DNA of 64,000 nucleotides from Aquabacterium sp. OR-4 (lineage in GTDB: Bacteria; Pseudomonadota; Gammaproteobacteria; Burkholderiales; Burkholderiaceae_C): assembly GCF_025290835.2 (NCBI RefSeq), contig NZ_JAOCQD020000001.1:1798001-1862000 (forward strand), read 5' to 3'. Under the pieces are notes generated by a model. It had not been told where the DNA came from, did not search any database, and saw only the letters and a program-made list of their open reading frames with translations. Within the stretch, counting starts at the first letter, position 1. Every line of letters starts with the position of its first letter. Positions 55,260 through 64,000 of the stretch are shown here, piece after piece. The translations under genes were made by a program, and so were the position numbers.

Positions 55260-56075
55260 CGGCTCGCTGACCGTGCACCAGCGCCCGCCATAAACGGCGC
55301 GCAGGCCCAGCGCGGCCAGGCGGTCGCGTGCCAGGCCGGGCAGATCGGCCAGCCAGCGCGGGCTGCCGTCGGGCCGCGGGCGTGGCACGAAGCGCAGCCG
55401 GGCCTCGCCGCGCAGTTGCTGCGGATCGGCGCCGAAGGCCTGCAGCACATCGGCCCCCACCTCGAAGGCCAGCGGCCCGATGCTGGGCCCCAACCAGGCC
55501 TGCAGGTCAGCGGGCGCCACGCCGGCGGCGGCGCCCATTGCCTCCACCGTGCGCTCCAGCACCCCGGCGGCCAGGCCACGCCAGCCGGCATGGGCCGCAC
55601 CGACCACGCGGCCGCAGCGGCTGGCCAGCAAGACCGGCAGGCAATCGGCCACCTGGGCGGTGCAGGCGATGTCGGCCTCGGTGGTGATGGCCGCGTCGGC
55701 CGCGGGCCAGGCTGCAGCATCGGCCGCTGGCGCTACCGCCAGATCGGCCGCGGTGAGCCGCCGCACGGCCGTGCCATGCACCTGGCGCAGAAACACCGGC
55801 GTGGCCCCCAGCGCGGCGGCCAGCCGGCGCTGGTTCTCACGCACGGCGTCGGGCGCATCCACGTCGGTGCCGGGCCATTGCCAGGGGCGCAGGTTCAGGC
55901 TGTCGAAGGGCGGCTGGCTGACACCGCCGGCCCGGGTGCTCATGGCCGCCACCACGCCGGGTGGCTCGGGCCAGTCGGGCAGCAGCAGTTGCGCGGCCAG
56001 GCCGGCATCGCCGCCACCATGGCCAGCGGCCACGGCGGCAGCGGCGGCCGGCCCGGGTGCAGGCAGGCGGCTCAC
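55188..56075 (-). CDS. pgeF: PgeF/YfiH-type polyphenol oxidase / nucleoside phosphorylase
   Basis: A 295-aa protein of the Cu-oxidase_4 family, now known to include purine-nucleoside phosphorylase/deaminase and peptidoglycan-editing proteins. Motifs: STRAGGVSQPPFDSLNL, FLRQVHGTAV, ADCLPVLLASRCG, GAAHAGWRGLAAGVLE and WLGPSIGPLAFEVG. The His-Cys-His metal site is present. GTG 56075 overlaps the stop of the maleylacetoacetate isomerase gene (GTGA). The first 20 residues are low-complexity, so the start could be downstream. Confidence 0.88.
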   Translation of the reverse strand: MSRLPAPGPAAAAAVAAGHGGGDAGLAAQLLLPDWPEPPGVVAAMSTRAGGVSQPPFDSLNLRPWQWPGTDVDAPDAVRENQRRLAAALGATPVFLRQVHGTAVRRLTAADLAVAPAADAAAWPAADAAITTEADIACTAQVADCLPVLLASRCGRVVGAAHAGWRGLAAGVLERTVEAMGAAAGVAPADLQAWLGPSIGPLAFEVGADVLQAFGADPQQLRGEARLRFVPRPRPDGSPRWLADLPGLARDRLAALGLRAVYGGRWCTVSEPSRFFSFRRSPITGRMAACIARRA

Positions 56076-56710
56076 GCCGCGTCGGGGCAGGCCGAGGGCT
56101 GGGTCTTGGCGAAGGCGTCAAGCGCCATGCAGGCCTCGAACACGCGCATCACCTGCGGCACATGGCTGGTCCGGCACTCGAAGCGCTGGGCGTTGAAGAT
56201 CTGCGGCACCAGGCAGCAATCGGCCAGCGTGGGCGTGTCGCCATGGCAGTAGCGGCCCGGCAGCGTGGCCAGCTGGCGCTCCACCGCCTCGAGGCCGCTT
56301 TCCACCCAGTGGCGGTACCAGCGGTTCTTGTCGTCCTCGGACAGCTTGAGGTCGTGCGTGAGGTAGCGCAGGACACGCAAGTTGTTCAGCGGATGGATCT
56401 CGCAGGCGATGTCCTGTGCGATGGCGCGCACACGGGCGCGGCCCAGCGCATCGGCCGGCAGCAGCGGCGGTTGCGGATGGGTCTCGTCGAGGTATTCGAT
56501 GATGGCCATCGACTGGCTCAGCCGCGCGTCGCCGTCCTCGAGCAGCGGCACCAGGCGCGAGACCGACACCGCGACAAAGCGCGCCGCGCTCTGCTCGCCC
56601 TTGACCAGGTGCACCGGCAGGTAGTCGTAATCGAGGCCCTTGAGCGCCAGCGCGATGCGCACGCGGTACGAGGCCGAGGAGCGGAAGTAGCTGTGCAGCT
56701 GCATCGACAT
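56072..56710 (-). CDS. maiA: Maleylacetoacetate isomerase (zeta-class GST)
   Basis: A 212-aa glutathione-dependent isomerase of tyrosine/homogentisate breakdown. The zeta-class signature SYFRSSASYRVRIALALKGL (about 7-26) has the active-site Ser-Ser-x-Ser/Cys region; then LVPLLEDGDARLSQSMAIIEYLD and ADCCLVPQIFNAQRF. It lies directly downstream of an FAH-family hydrolase gene, which fits the same pathway (fumarylacetoacetate cleavage), although that enzyme is a short, generic FAH protein. Confidence 0.92.
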   Translation of the reverse strand: MSMQLHSYFRSSASYRVRIALALKGLDYDYLPVHLVKGEQSAARFVAVSVSRLVPLLEDGDARLSQSMAIIEYLDETHPQPPLLPADALGRARVRAIAQDIACEIHPLNNLRVLRYLTHDLKLSEDDKNRWYRHWVESGLEAVERQLATLPGRYCHGDTPTLADCCLVPQIFNAQRFECRTSHVPQVMRVFEACMALDAFAKTQPSACPDAA

Positions 56711-56736
56711 GGGTGTTCTCCGGAAGGCCGCAGTGT

Positions 56737-57435
56737 TCAGCGCACGGCCACGCGCAGCGTGCCCAGGCCGGCGATGGCGCCTTCCATCAGGTCACCGGCC
56801 ACCACCGCACCCACGCCGGCGGGGGTGCCGGTGAAGATCAGGTCGCCGGGCTGCAGGGTCCAGGCCTGGCTCAGCGTCTCGATGGTCTCGGCCACGTTCC
56901 AGATCAGCTCCGACAGGTCGCCCTTCTGGCGCGGCGTGCCGTTCACCGCCAGCGTGATGGCGCCGCTGGCCAGCGCGCCGGTCTGGGCGATGGGCACGAT
57001 CGGGCCGATTGGCGCCGAGGCATCGAAGGCCTTGCCGATGCACCAGGGGCGGCCCTGCTTCTTCATGTCGTTCTGCAGGTCGCGGCGGGTCATGTCCAGA
57101 CCGACCGCGTAGCCGTAGATGTGCTTCAGGGCATCGGCCGCGGCGATCTGGTGGCCGCCGGTGCCGATGGCCACCACCAGCTCGATCTCGTGGTGCAGGT
57201 TCTGGGTCAGCGGCGGATAGGCGATGGTGCCGGTCTCGCCCTCGGCCACCGGCACCACCGCGTCGGCCGGCTTCATGAAGAAGAACGGCGGCTCGCGGCC
57301 CGAGAAGCCCATCTCCTGGGCATGCTCGGCATAGTTGCGGCCCACGCAGTAGATGCGGTGCACGGGAAACAGCCCGCCGCCGGCCACCGGCACGGTGGGC
57401 TGGGCGGGCGGCGTGAAGACGGCTTGGGCGCTCAT
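56737..57435 (-). CDS. Fumarylacetoacetate hydrolase-family protein
   Basis: A 232-aa FAH-fold hydrolase of the short class (fumarylpyruvate/acylpyruvase type). Motifs: IYCVGRNYAEHAQEMG, FFFMKPADAVVP, LHHEIELVVAIG with metal-binding Glu residues, YGYAVGLDMTRRDLQ and GDLIFTGTPAGVGAV. ATG 57435 fits the family's usual start; 57465 and 57477 are also in frame. It is followed by maiA (27 bases) and is divergent from the NUDIX gene. Confidence 0.9.
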   Translation of the reverse strand: MSAQAVFTPPAQPTVPVAGGGLFPVHRIYCVGRNYAEHAQEMGFSGREPPFFFMKPADAVVPVAEGETGTIAYPPLTQNLHHEIELVVAIGTGGHQIAAADALKHIYGYAVGLDMTRRDLQNDMKKQGRPWCIGKAFDASAPIGPIVPIAQTGALASGAITLAVNGTPRQKGDLSELIWNVAETIETLSQAWTLQPGDLIFTGTPAGVGAVVAGDLMEGAIAGLGTLRVAVR

Positions 57436-57503
57436 GTCGGCGTCGGGGTGGGTGGCAACGATCATCGATGATGCCACGCACCCCCGCTAAACTCGGCCGC
57501 ACC

Positions 57504-58049
57504 ATGCTCGAGACGCGTCGCATCAAGCACTGCCGCCAGTGCGGCACCCCGGTGGCCTACCGCGTGCCCGACGACGACAACCGCGAACGCGCGGTGTGCG
57601 GCGGCTGCGGCACCATCCACTACGAGAACCCGCTCAACGTGGTGGGCACGGTGCCGGTATGGGGCGAGCAGGTGCTGCTGTGCAAGCGCGCCATCGAGCC
57701 GCGCTACGGGTTCTGGACCCTGCCGGCCGGCTTCATGGAGCTTGGCGAGACCGTGGCCGAAGGCGCCACCCGCGAAACCACTGAAGAAGCCGGCGCCCGC
57801 ATCGAGCTGCAGGGCCTGCTGAGCATGCTGAGCGTGGTGCGCGTGGGCCAGGTGCACCTGTTCTACCGCGCGCGCATGCTCGACGCCGCGCTCGACCCCG
57901 GCCCCGAGACCCTGGAGGCGCGCCTGTTCCACGAGCACGAGGTACCCTGGGACGAGATCGCCTTCCGCACGGTGCGCGACACGCTGCAGCACTTTTTCGC
58001 CTGCCGGCGCGCCGGCGGCGACTATCCGCTGCACATCGGCAGCATCTAA
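57504..58049 (+). CDS. NUDIX hydrolase with zinc ribbon
   Basis: A 181-aa protein. The N-terminal zinc ribbon (CRQCG...CGGCG, about 10-35) precedes a NUDIX domain with box GFMELGETVAEGATRETTEEAG (G-x5-E-x7-RE-x2-EE-x-G, complete). It hydrolyses a nucleoside-diphosphate-linked compound; ADP-ribose or NADH-type substrates are likely given the ribbon, but not proven. ATG 57504. Convergent with the LapD-like gene. Confidence 0.9.
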   Translation: MLETRRIKHCRQCGTPVAYRVPDDDNRERAVCGGCGTIHYENPLNVVGTVPVWGEQVLLCKRAIEPRYGFWTLPAGFMELGETVAEGATRETTEEAGARIELQGLLSMLSVVRVGQVHLFYRARMLDAALDPGPETLEARLFHEHEVPWDEIAFRTVRDTLQHFFACRRAGGDYPLHIGSI

Positions 58050-58116
58050 GGGCAAGTGGCCACACTGGGGCGCCCGGCCCTGCGGGCACGCAGGGCCACC
58101 CGCCACTCGGCCTGGC

Positions 58117-60144
58117 TCAGGCCAGGGTCGCGGCGGGCAGCGGGGTCACCGCCGGCCCGGTGGCGGCGTCGAAACCCAGCGACCACAGCACGTCCAGGTC
58201 TTCGGCCGCACGCACGCCCTCGGCGGTGACGCTCAGGCCCACGCCCTGCACCAGTTGCACCAGGCCATGCAGGTAGCGCCGTGCATCGGCGGCCTCGGCG
58301 CCGGCAATGCCGTTGACATAGCGGGCGTCGATGCGCACGCAGTCCAGGCCCAGATCGGGCAGGCCCTGCCCGGCCGACAAGGCGGCACCGGCATGCTCCA
58401 GGCCCAGCATCACGCCCAGCGGGCGCCAGCGGCGCGACAGCTCGCGCAGGCGCTGCGGTGCGTCCAGCGCCAGTGATTCGGGCAAGTCCACCCACAGCCG
58501 GCAGGCGGCCTCGGGGGCGGCCGCCAGACGCCGCGTGGCGGCCTCGACAAACACGCCCGAGGCCAGCGAGGCGGCCGCCATGTTGATGCAGCGGGCCTGG
58601 CCATCGCGGGCAATCGCGGCCAGGGCCAGCATCAGCGCGCGTTCGTCGATGGCGGTGCTGAGCTGGCTGCGCACCGCCTGGGCCAGCCAGCGCGCGGCCG
58701 GCTCGTAGGCGCCGCCGGCCACCAGCTGCACCCGCAGCGGGCTGTCGAGCATCAGCGTGCGGCCGTCGGGTGTGCACACCGCAAACTCGCCCAGGCGCAC
58801 CCGCCCCTGCGACAGCGCGCGCATCAGGCGGCGGTGCCAGCCGGTGGATTCGTCGTCGGCGGCCAGCAGCTCGCTGGCGGCGCCCGAGCCCAGCTCGGCC
58901 GCGGCCTCGGCGTCCACCACTGGCGGGCAGGCGGCTTCGGCCTCGGCGCGGCGCAGTGCGGCCTCGGCCTGGGCCAGGCCCGCCTCGGCGGTGTGGCTGG
59001 CCAGCACCTCCACCGCGGTGGCCACCACGCGCGCGGCGGGGTCCACCACCACCAGGCCGGCCGACACCGCGCGGCGCAGGGCCTGCAGGGTGTCGCCGGC
59101 CACGCCGCCGGTGGGCAGCAGCAGCGCGAAGTCGCCACCGTCCAGGCGGCCGATCAGGCAGTGGGCCACGCGCTGCGGGTAGTTCTGCAGCACCTGGGCC
59201 ACGGCCTGCAGCACGCGGTCGGCCGAGCGCCGGCCCAGGCGCTGGTTCATGCCGGCCAGATCGGCCAGGCGCAGCAGCACCAGGGTCACCCGCGGCGGCG
59301 CGTTTTCGCCGTGCAGCAGGGCGTCGAGCGCGGCGGTGAAGTGGCGGCGGTTGGCCAGGCCGGTCAGCAGATCGTGATGGGCCTGCAGGCGCAACGCCTC
59401 GAGCTGGGTGGCCTGCAGCGCAAACAGCGCGCCCAGGCGTTCGTGCAGGCGATCCAGGCCATCGGCCAGCGGTGCCAGCTCGGGCAGCGCCGGGTGCCGC
59501 ACCGGCCGGTAGCCGGCATCGCCCAGGCGCTCGGTCTGGGCCAGGGTGTCGGCCACCGCGCTGCGCAGGCGCGCACGCTGGCGGGCAAACAGCGTGGCCA
59601 CCGCCAGCATGGCCGCGGGTACGGCCAGCAGCAGCACCTGCAGGGTTTGCCACAGCAGGCCCAGCAGGTGCGAGGGATCGGTCCAGGCCTGGACCAGCAG
59701 AACCCGGCCGTCGACCTGCAGGCCGCGCGGGGCCGGTTCGGCCGGCAGGCGCAGCGCGGCCATGAACCAGGCGGGCAGCGCCTGGGCGCCGGCATCGTGC
59801 CGGCCGCGGCCAAGCAAGCGGCCCGCGCCGTCGCGCACCTCGGCCTGCGCCCAGCCGGCGGCCAGGGCCCAGGCAGGCATCTGTTCCAGCCGGTGCGGCA
59901 GCGTGCCCGGCGCACGCGCCAATGCCTCGGCGAGTGCCGCGGTGGCCGCAGCGTGCTGGCGGGTGACCTCGCGCTGCACCAGCCCACCCAGTGCGGCGGC
60001 CAGCAGCAGGGCGGCCAGCAGCGGCACCGCCAGCGCCATCAGCAGCCGGCGATGGCGCTGGGCCCAGGCCGGCATGCGGCCGCCAGACCGGGCTTCGGAC
60101 CAGGCGGGCAGCAGCGGCAGTGGAGGTGAATCGGCAGACAGCAT
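58117..60144 (-). CDS. LapD-like degenerate GGDEF-EAL receptor
   Basis: A 675-aa inner-membrane protein. The first helix (LLMALAVPLLAALLLAAALGG) precedes a periplasmic domain of about 110 aa resembling LapD_MoxY_N, a second helix (VLLLAVPAAMLAVATLFA), then GGDEF (HHDLLTGLANRRHF; signature altered to RLDGGDFALLL) and EAL-type domains. The EAL motif is not recognisable (LMLDSPLRVQL in its place) and other catalytic acids are missing. So it probably binds c-di-GMP rather than making or breaking it, like LapD. ATG 60144. No LapG protease gene is seen next to it. Confidence 0.82.
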   Translation of the reverse strand: MLSADSPPLPLLPAWSEARSGGRMPAWAQRHRRLLMALAVPLLAALLLAAALGGLVQREVTRQHAAATAALAEALARAPGTLPHRLEQMPAWALAAGWAQAEVRDGAGRLLGRGRHDAGAQALPAWFMAALRLPAEPAPRGLQVDGRVLLVQAWTDPSHLLGLLWQTLQVLLLAVPAAMLAVATLFARQRARLRSAVADTLAQTERLGDAGYRPVRHPALPELAPLADGLDRLHERLGALFALQATQLEALRLQAHHDLLTGLANRRHFTAALDALLHGENAPPRVTLVLLRLADLAGMNQRLGRRSADRVLQAVAQVLQNYPQRVAHCLIGRLDGGDFALLLPTGGVAGDTLQALRRAVSAGLVVVDPAARVVATAVEVLASHTAEAGLAQAEAALRRAEAEAACPPVVDAEAAAELGSGAASELLAADDESTGWHRRLMRALSQGRVRLGEFAVCTPDGRTLMLDSPLRVQLVAGGAYEPAARWLAQAVRSQLSTAIDERALMLALAAIARDGQARCINMAAASLASGVFVEAATRRLAAAPEAACRLWVDLPESLALDAPQRLRELSRRWRPLGVMLGLEHAGAALSAGQGLPDLGLDCVRIDARYVNGIAGAEAADARRYLHGLVQLVQGVGLSVTAEGVRAAEDLDVLWSLGFDAATGPAVTPLPAATLA

Positions 60145-60304
60145 CCGAGGGCGGGCGACAGTGGGGCCATGCTCCGCCCGCCCGGGCAAGGGTGCCGGGG
60201 CCGGACAGGCTCTGTCAGGTTTTCGTCCCGCCCGGCGCCAACTTGAACGCTGGGACTTTGCCGCCGCTCGGCGCGGCGCCCGGCAGAGCGCCGGCTGCCG
60301 CGGC

Positions 60305-62113
<1,809 letters not shown>

Positions 62114-62120
62114 GGTGTTG

Positions 62121-62693
62121 TCAGCCTTTCAGTTTCAGCGTGTGGGTCCGCACCGGACCCGCCGAGTTCTTGTCGAATTCACAGCCGGCGCGCACGCCGG
62201 TCTCCACCAGTTCACGCGCCGAGCGCACCCGTTCGAAGCTGGCCTGCATGGCCCCCAGCGCAAACGCCCGGCCCGAGCCGATGGCCCAGAAGCGGTCGAA
62301 CTCGAACACCTCGCGGTACGAGTAGACGCCGAAGATGCCGCGCGCATTGGCGATCAGGATCGTGAACTGGCTGCTCTCGTAGGGGTCGGCATCGTCTTCC
62401 TTGGTGTTCAGGAAGAAGTGCTCCTTCAGCTTGGGGTGCAGCTTCAGGAAGGTGTCGAACACCTCGTCGCGCGAGTGCAGCTTGAGCTCGTCGGCCGGCA
62501 GCGTGCCCAGCGCCCGCCGCAGCACGGGAAAGTGCGCGGTGGTGCCGGCCATGCCGATCCACGAGTCGCCGATGCGAAACAGCTTGTCGTTGGCCTCGTA
62601 GCCATGGGCCAGGCGCGTGTCGCCAAAGGTGACCAGCGCGTCGGCCGCGATGGCCACCTGGCCGCCCTTGCGGGCCACACAGATGGTGGTCAT
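62121..62693 (-). CDS. HslV/proteasome-like Ntn hydrolase
   Basis: A 190-aa protein with the proteasome-beta/HslV fold start: [26 protein letters not shown], where Thr2 or Thr3 after Met removal would be the N-terminal nucleophile and Lys in the next strand is less clear. [14 protein letters not shown] matches the family's GSG..YA.gA motif. It lacks close HslV identity and no hslU is adjacent. It lies between aceF and lpdA with gaps of only 12 and 7 bases, so it is made with pyruvate dehydrogenase. Possible role in PDH turnover; this is inference from position. Confidence 0.8.
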   Translation of the reverse strand: MTTICVARKGGQVAIAADALVTFGDTRLAHGYEANDKLFRIGDSWIGMAGTTAHFPVLRRALGTLPADELKLHSRDEVFDTFLKLHPKLKEHFFLNTKEDDADPYESSQFTILIANARGIFGVYSYREVFEFDRFWAIGSGRAFALGAMQASFERVRSARELVETGVRAGCEFDKNSAGPVRTHTLKLKG

Positions 62694-62705
62694 CTCGCGC
62701 CGGCC

Positions 62706-64000
62706 TTACAGCGCGATGCGGCGGAAGTCGGCCAGCAGCGAGGCGAAGTAGACGTTGAAGCGCGCTGCCGCGGCACCGTCGATCACGCGGTGGTCCCAGC
62801 TCAGGCTCAGCGGCAGCATCAGGCGCGGCGCGAACTGCTTGCCGTCCCACTTGGGCTCGATGGCGCTCTTGCACACGCCCATGATGGCCACCTCGGGCGC
62901 ATTGATGATGGGCGTGAAGTAGCGCCCGCCAATGCCGCCCAGGCTGCTGATGCTGAAGCAGCCGCCGCTCATGTCGGCCGGGCCCAGCTTGCCGTCGCGC
63001 GCCTTCTTGGCCAGCTCGCCCATCTCGGTGCTGATCTGGAAGATGCCCTTCTTGTCGGCATCCTTGATCACCGGCACCACCAGGCCGTTGGGTGTGTCGG
63101 CGGCAAAGCCGATGTGGAAGTAGTTCTTCAGCACCAGGCTGCCGTCGCCGTCCAGGCTGGCATTGAACTCGGGGAACTTCTTCAGCGCGGCCACGGCGGC
63201 CTTGATCATGAAGGCCAGCATCGTGACCTTGACGCCGCTCTTCTCGTTCTCCTTGTTCAATTGAACGCGGAAGGCTTCGAGATCGGTGATGTCGGCATCG
63301 TCGTGGTTGGTGACATGCGGAATCACCACCCAGTTGCGGTGCAGGTTGGCGCCGCTGATCTTCTTGATGCGCGACAGGTCCTTGCGCTCGACCGGGCCGA
63401 ACTTGGCAAAGTCGACCTTGGGCCAGGGCAGCAGGCCCGGGAACGCGCCCTCGCCGCCGGCCGCAGCGGCGGGCGCCGGGGCCTTGGCCTTTTGCGCCGC
63501 GGTCATCACCGCGCCGGCCATCACGTTCTTGACGAAGCCCTGCACGTCGCCCTGCGTGATGCGGCCCTTGGGTCCGCTGCCGGCCACCTCGGCCAGCGGC
63601 ACACCCAGCTCACGTGCCAGCCGGCGGATCGTCGGCGAGGCATGCGGCAGCTGGCCGGTGGGGGCGCCGCCAGGCTGGTGCGCCGGCACAGCCGCCACCG
63701 CCGCAGCCGGGGCTGCCACGCTGGCCGGGGGTGCGGCGGCCGGGCTGGCCGCCGGAGCGGCCGCGGCCGCAGCCACCGGCGCCGCCGCGGCGGGGGTGGC
63801 GGGGGCGGCGGGGGCGGCGGCAACGCCGGCCACTTCCACCAGGGCCACCAGCGAGCCCTTGCGAACCTTGTCGCCCAGCGTCACGCGCAGCGCCTTCAGC
63901 ACGCCGGCGTGGCTGCTGGGGATCTCCATCGAGGCCTTGTCGGACTCGACCGTGATCAGGCTCTGCTCGAGCTTGATGGTGTCGCCCGGCTTGACCATCA
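62706..64000 (-). CDS. aceF: Dihydrolipoamide acetyltransferase (PDH E2), partial
   Basis: About 431 residues; the 5' end lies beyond the right edge. A lipoyl domain ([11 protein letters not shown] with lipoyl Lys, first 60 residues visible) and a long Ala/Pro linker lead to the peripheral-subunit-binding domain ([33 protein letters not shown]). The catalytic domain ends with the active-site [16 protein letters not shown]. First of the three visible genes of the ace operon; aceE is expected upstream outside the window. Whether further lipoyl domains exist cannot be seen. Confidence 0.96.
   Translation of the reverse strand, partial: MVKPGDTIKLEQSLITVESDKASMEIPSSHAGVLKALRVTLGDKVRKGSLVALVEVAGVAAAPAAPATPAAAAPVAAAAAAPAASPAAAPPASVAAPAAAVAAVPAHQPGGAPTGQLPHASPTIRRLARELGVPLAEVAGSGPKGRITQGDVQGFVKNVMAGAVMTAAQKAKAPAPAAAAGGEGAFPGLLPWPKVDFAKFGPVERKDLSRIKKISGANLHRNWVVIPHVTNHDDADITDLEAFRVQLNKENEKSGVKVTMLAFMIKAAVAALKKFPEFNASLDGDGSLVLKNYFHIGFAADTPNGLVVPVIKDADKKGIFQISTEMGELAKKARDGKLGPADMSGGCFSISSLGGIGGRYFTPIINAPEVAIMGVCKSAIEPKWDGKQFAPRLMLPLSLSWDHRVIDGAAAARFNVYFASLLADFRRIAL

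Overview
The window is about 64 kb of very GC-rich bacterial chromosome, probably from a betaproteobacterium of the order Burkholderiales (Rubrivivax/Ideonella/Leptothrix-like). The pointers are extreme GC at third codon positions, a phaC-phaA-phaB polyhydroxyalkanoate operon, a glnA / ntrB-ntrC cluster, PurL-Map-GlnD-SelU gene order, DUF2788/DUF2189/DUF4337/DUF4124 proteins and a BphO-BphP phytochrome pair. This placement is inferred from gene content and protein resemblance; there is no rRNA in the window.

Layout. 1-1.2 kb: acrylyl-CoA reductase (acuI, cut by the left edge) and its TetR-type regulator acuR. 1.5-5.4 kb: heme oxygenase and bacteriophytochrome kinase (coupled), then a bacteriohemerythrin. 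5.5-9.7 kb: tRNA-Pro, a small membrane-associated protein, RraA, an Lrp/AsnC regulator divergent from an EamA permease, a small membrane protein and a metallo-beta-lactamase/di-iron protein. 9.8-13.6 kb: an FtsX-type permease coupled to an AttH/CrtC-like secreted protein. 13.6-23.9 kb: two diguanylate-cyclase-type proteins (one degenerate), an acetyl-CoA hydrolase/transferase, a truncated membrane sensor ending in tandem repeats, an MsbA-like exporter, thyA-folA and a DUF4337 protein.

24.1-29.4 kb is a decayed genomic island inserted in the first codons of xthA (exonuclease III). It is bounded by a 16-bp direct repeat and carries a truncated integrase joined head-on to a truncated radC, a small conserved protein, an operon of an unknown 220-aa protein with an XRE-ImmA/IrrE regulator, and an AbiE-type pair whose toxin has lost its core. 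The insertion separated xthA from its original ATG and promoter; xthA now starts with TTG behind an island-derived ribosome binding site.

29.4-49.8 kb is core metabolism: xthA, ntrC-ntrB-DUF4124 and glnA (nitrogen control), a CinA-type protein, an EI24 membrane protein, a lipoprotein, an LLM flavin oxidoreductase, purL, and map-glnD-selU. 49.8-57.5 kb holds YitT and DUF2788 proteins, the phaCAB operon, a PgeF-type protein, maleylacetoacetate isomerase and an FAH-family hydrolase. 57.5-64 kb holds a NUDIX hydrolase, a LapD-like degenerate GGDEF-EAL receptor, and a pyruvate dehydrogenase operon (aceF partial at the right edge, lpdA) with an HslV/proteasome-like gene between aceF and lpdA.

Themes: nitrogen signalling (GlnD, NtrBC, GlnA) is spread over 15 kb; carbon storage and acyl-CoA handling recur (PhaCAB, acetyl-CoA hydrolase/transferase, AcuI, PDH); three c-di-GMP-type proteins are present, two with degenerate active sites. 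Several genes end inside short tandem repeats that duplicate the stop-codon region.
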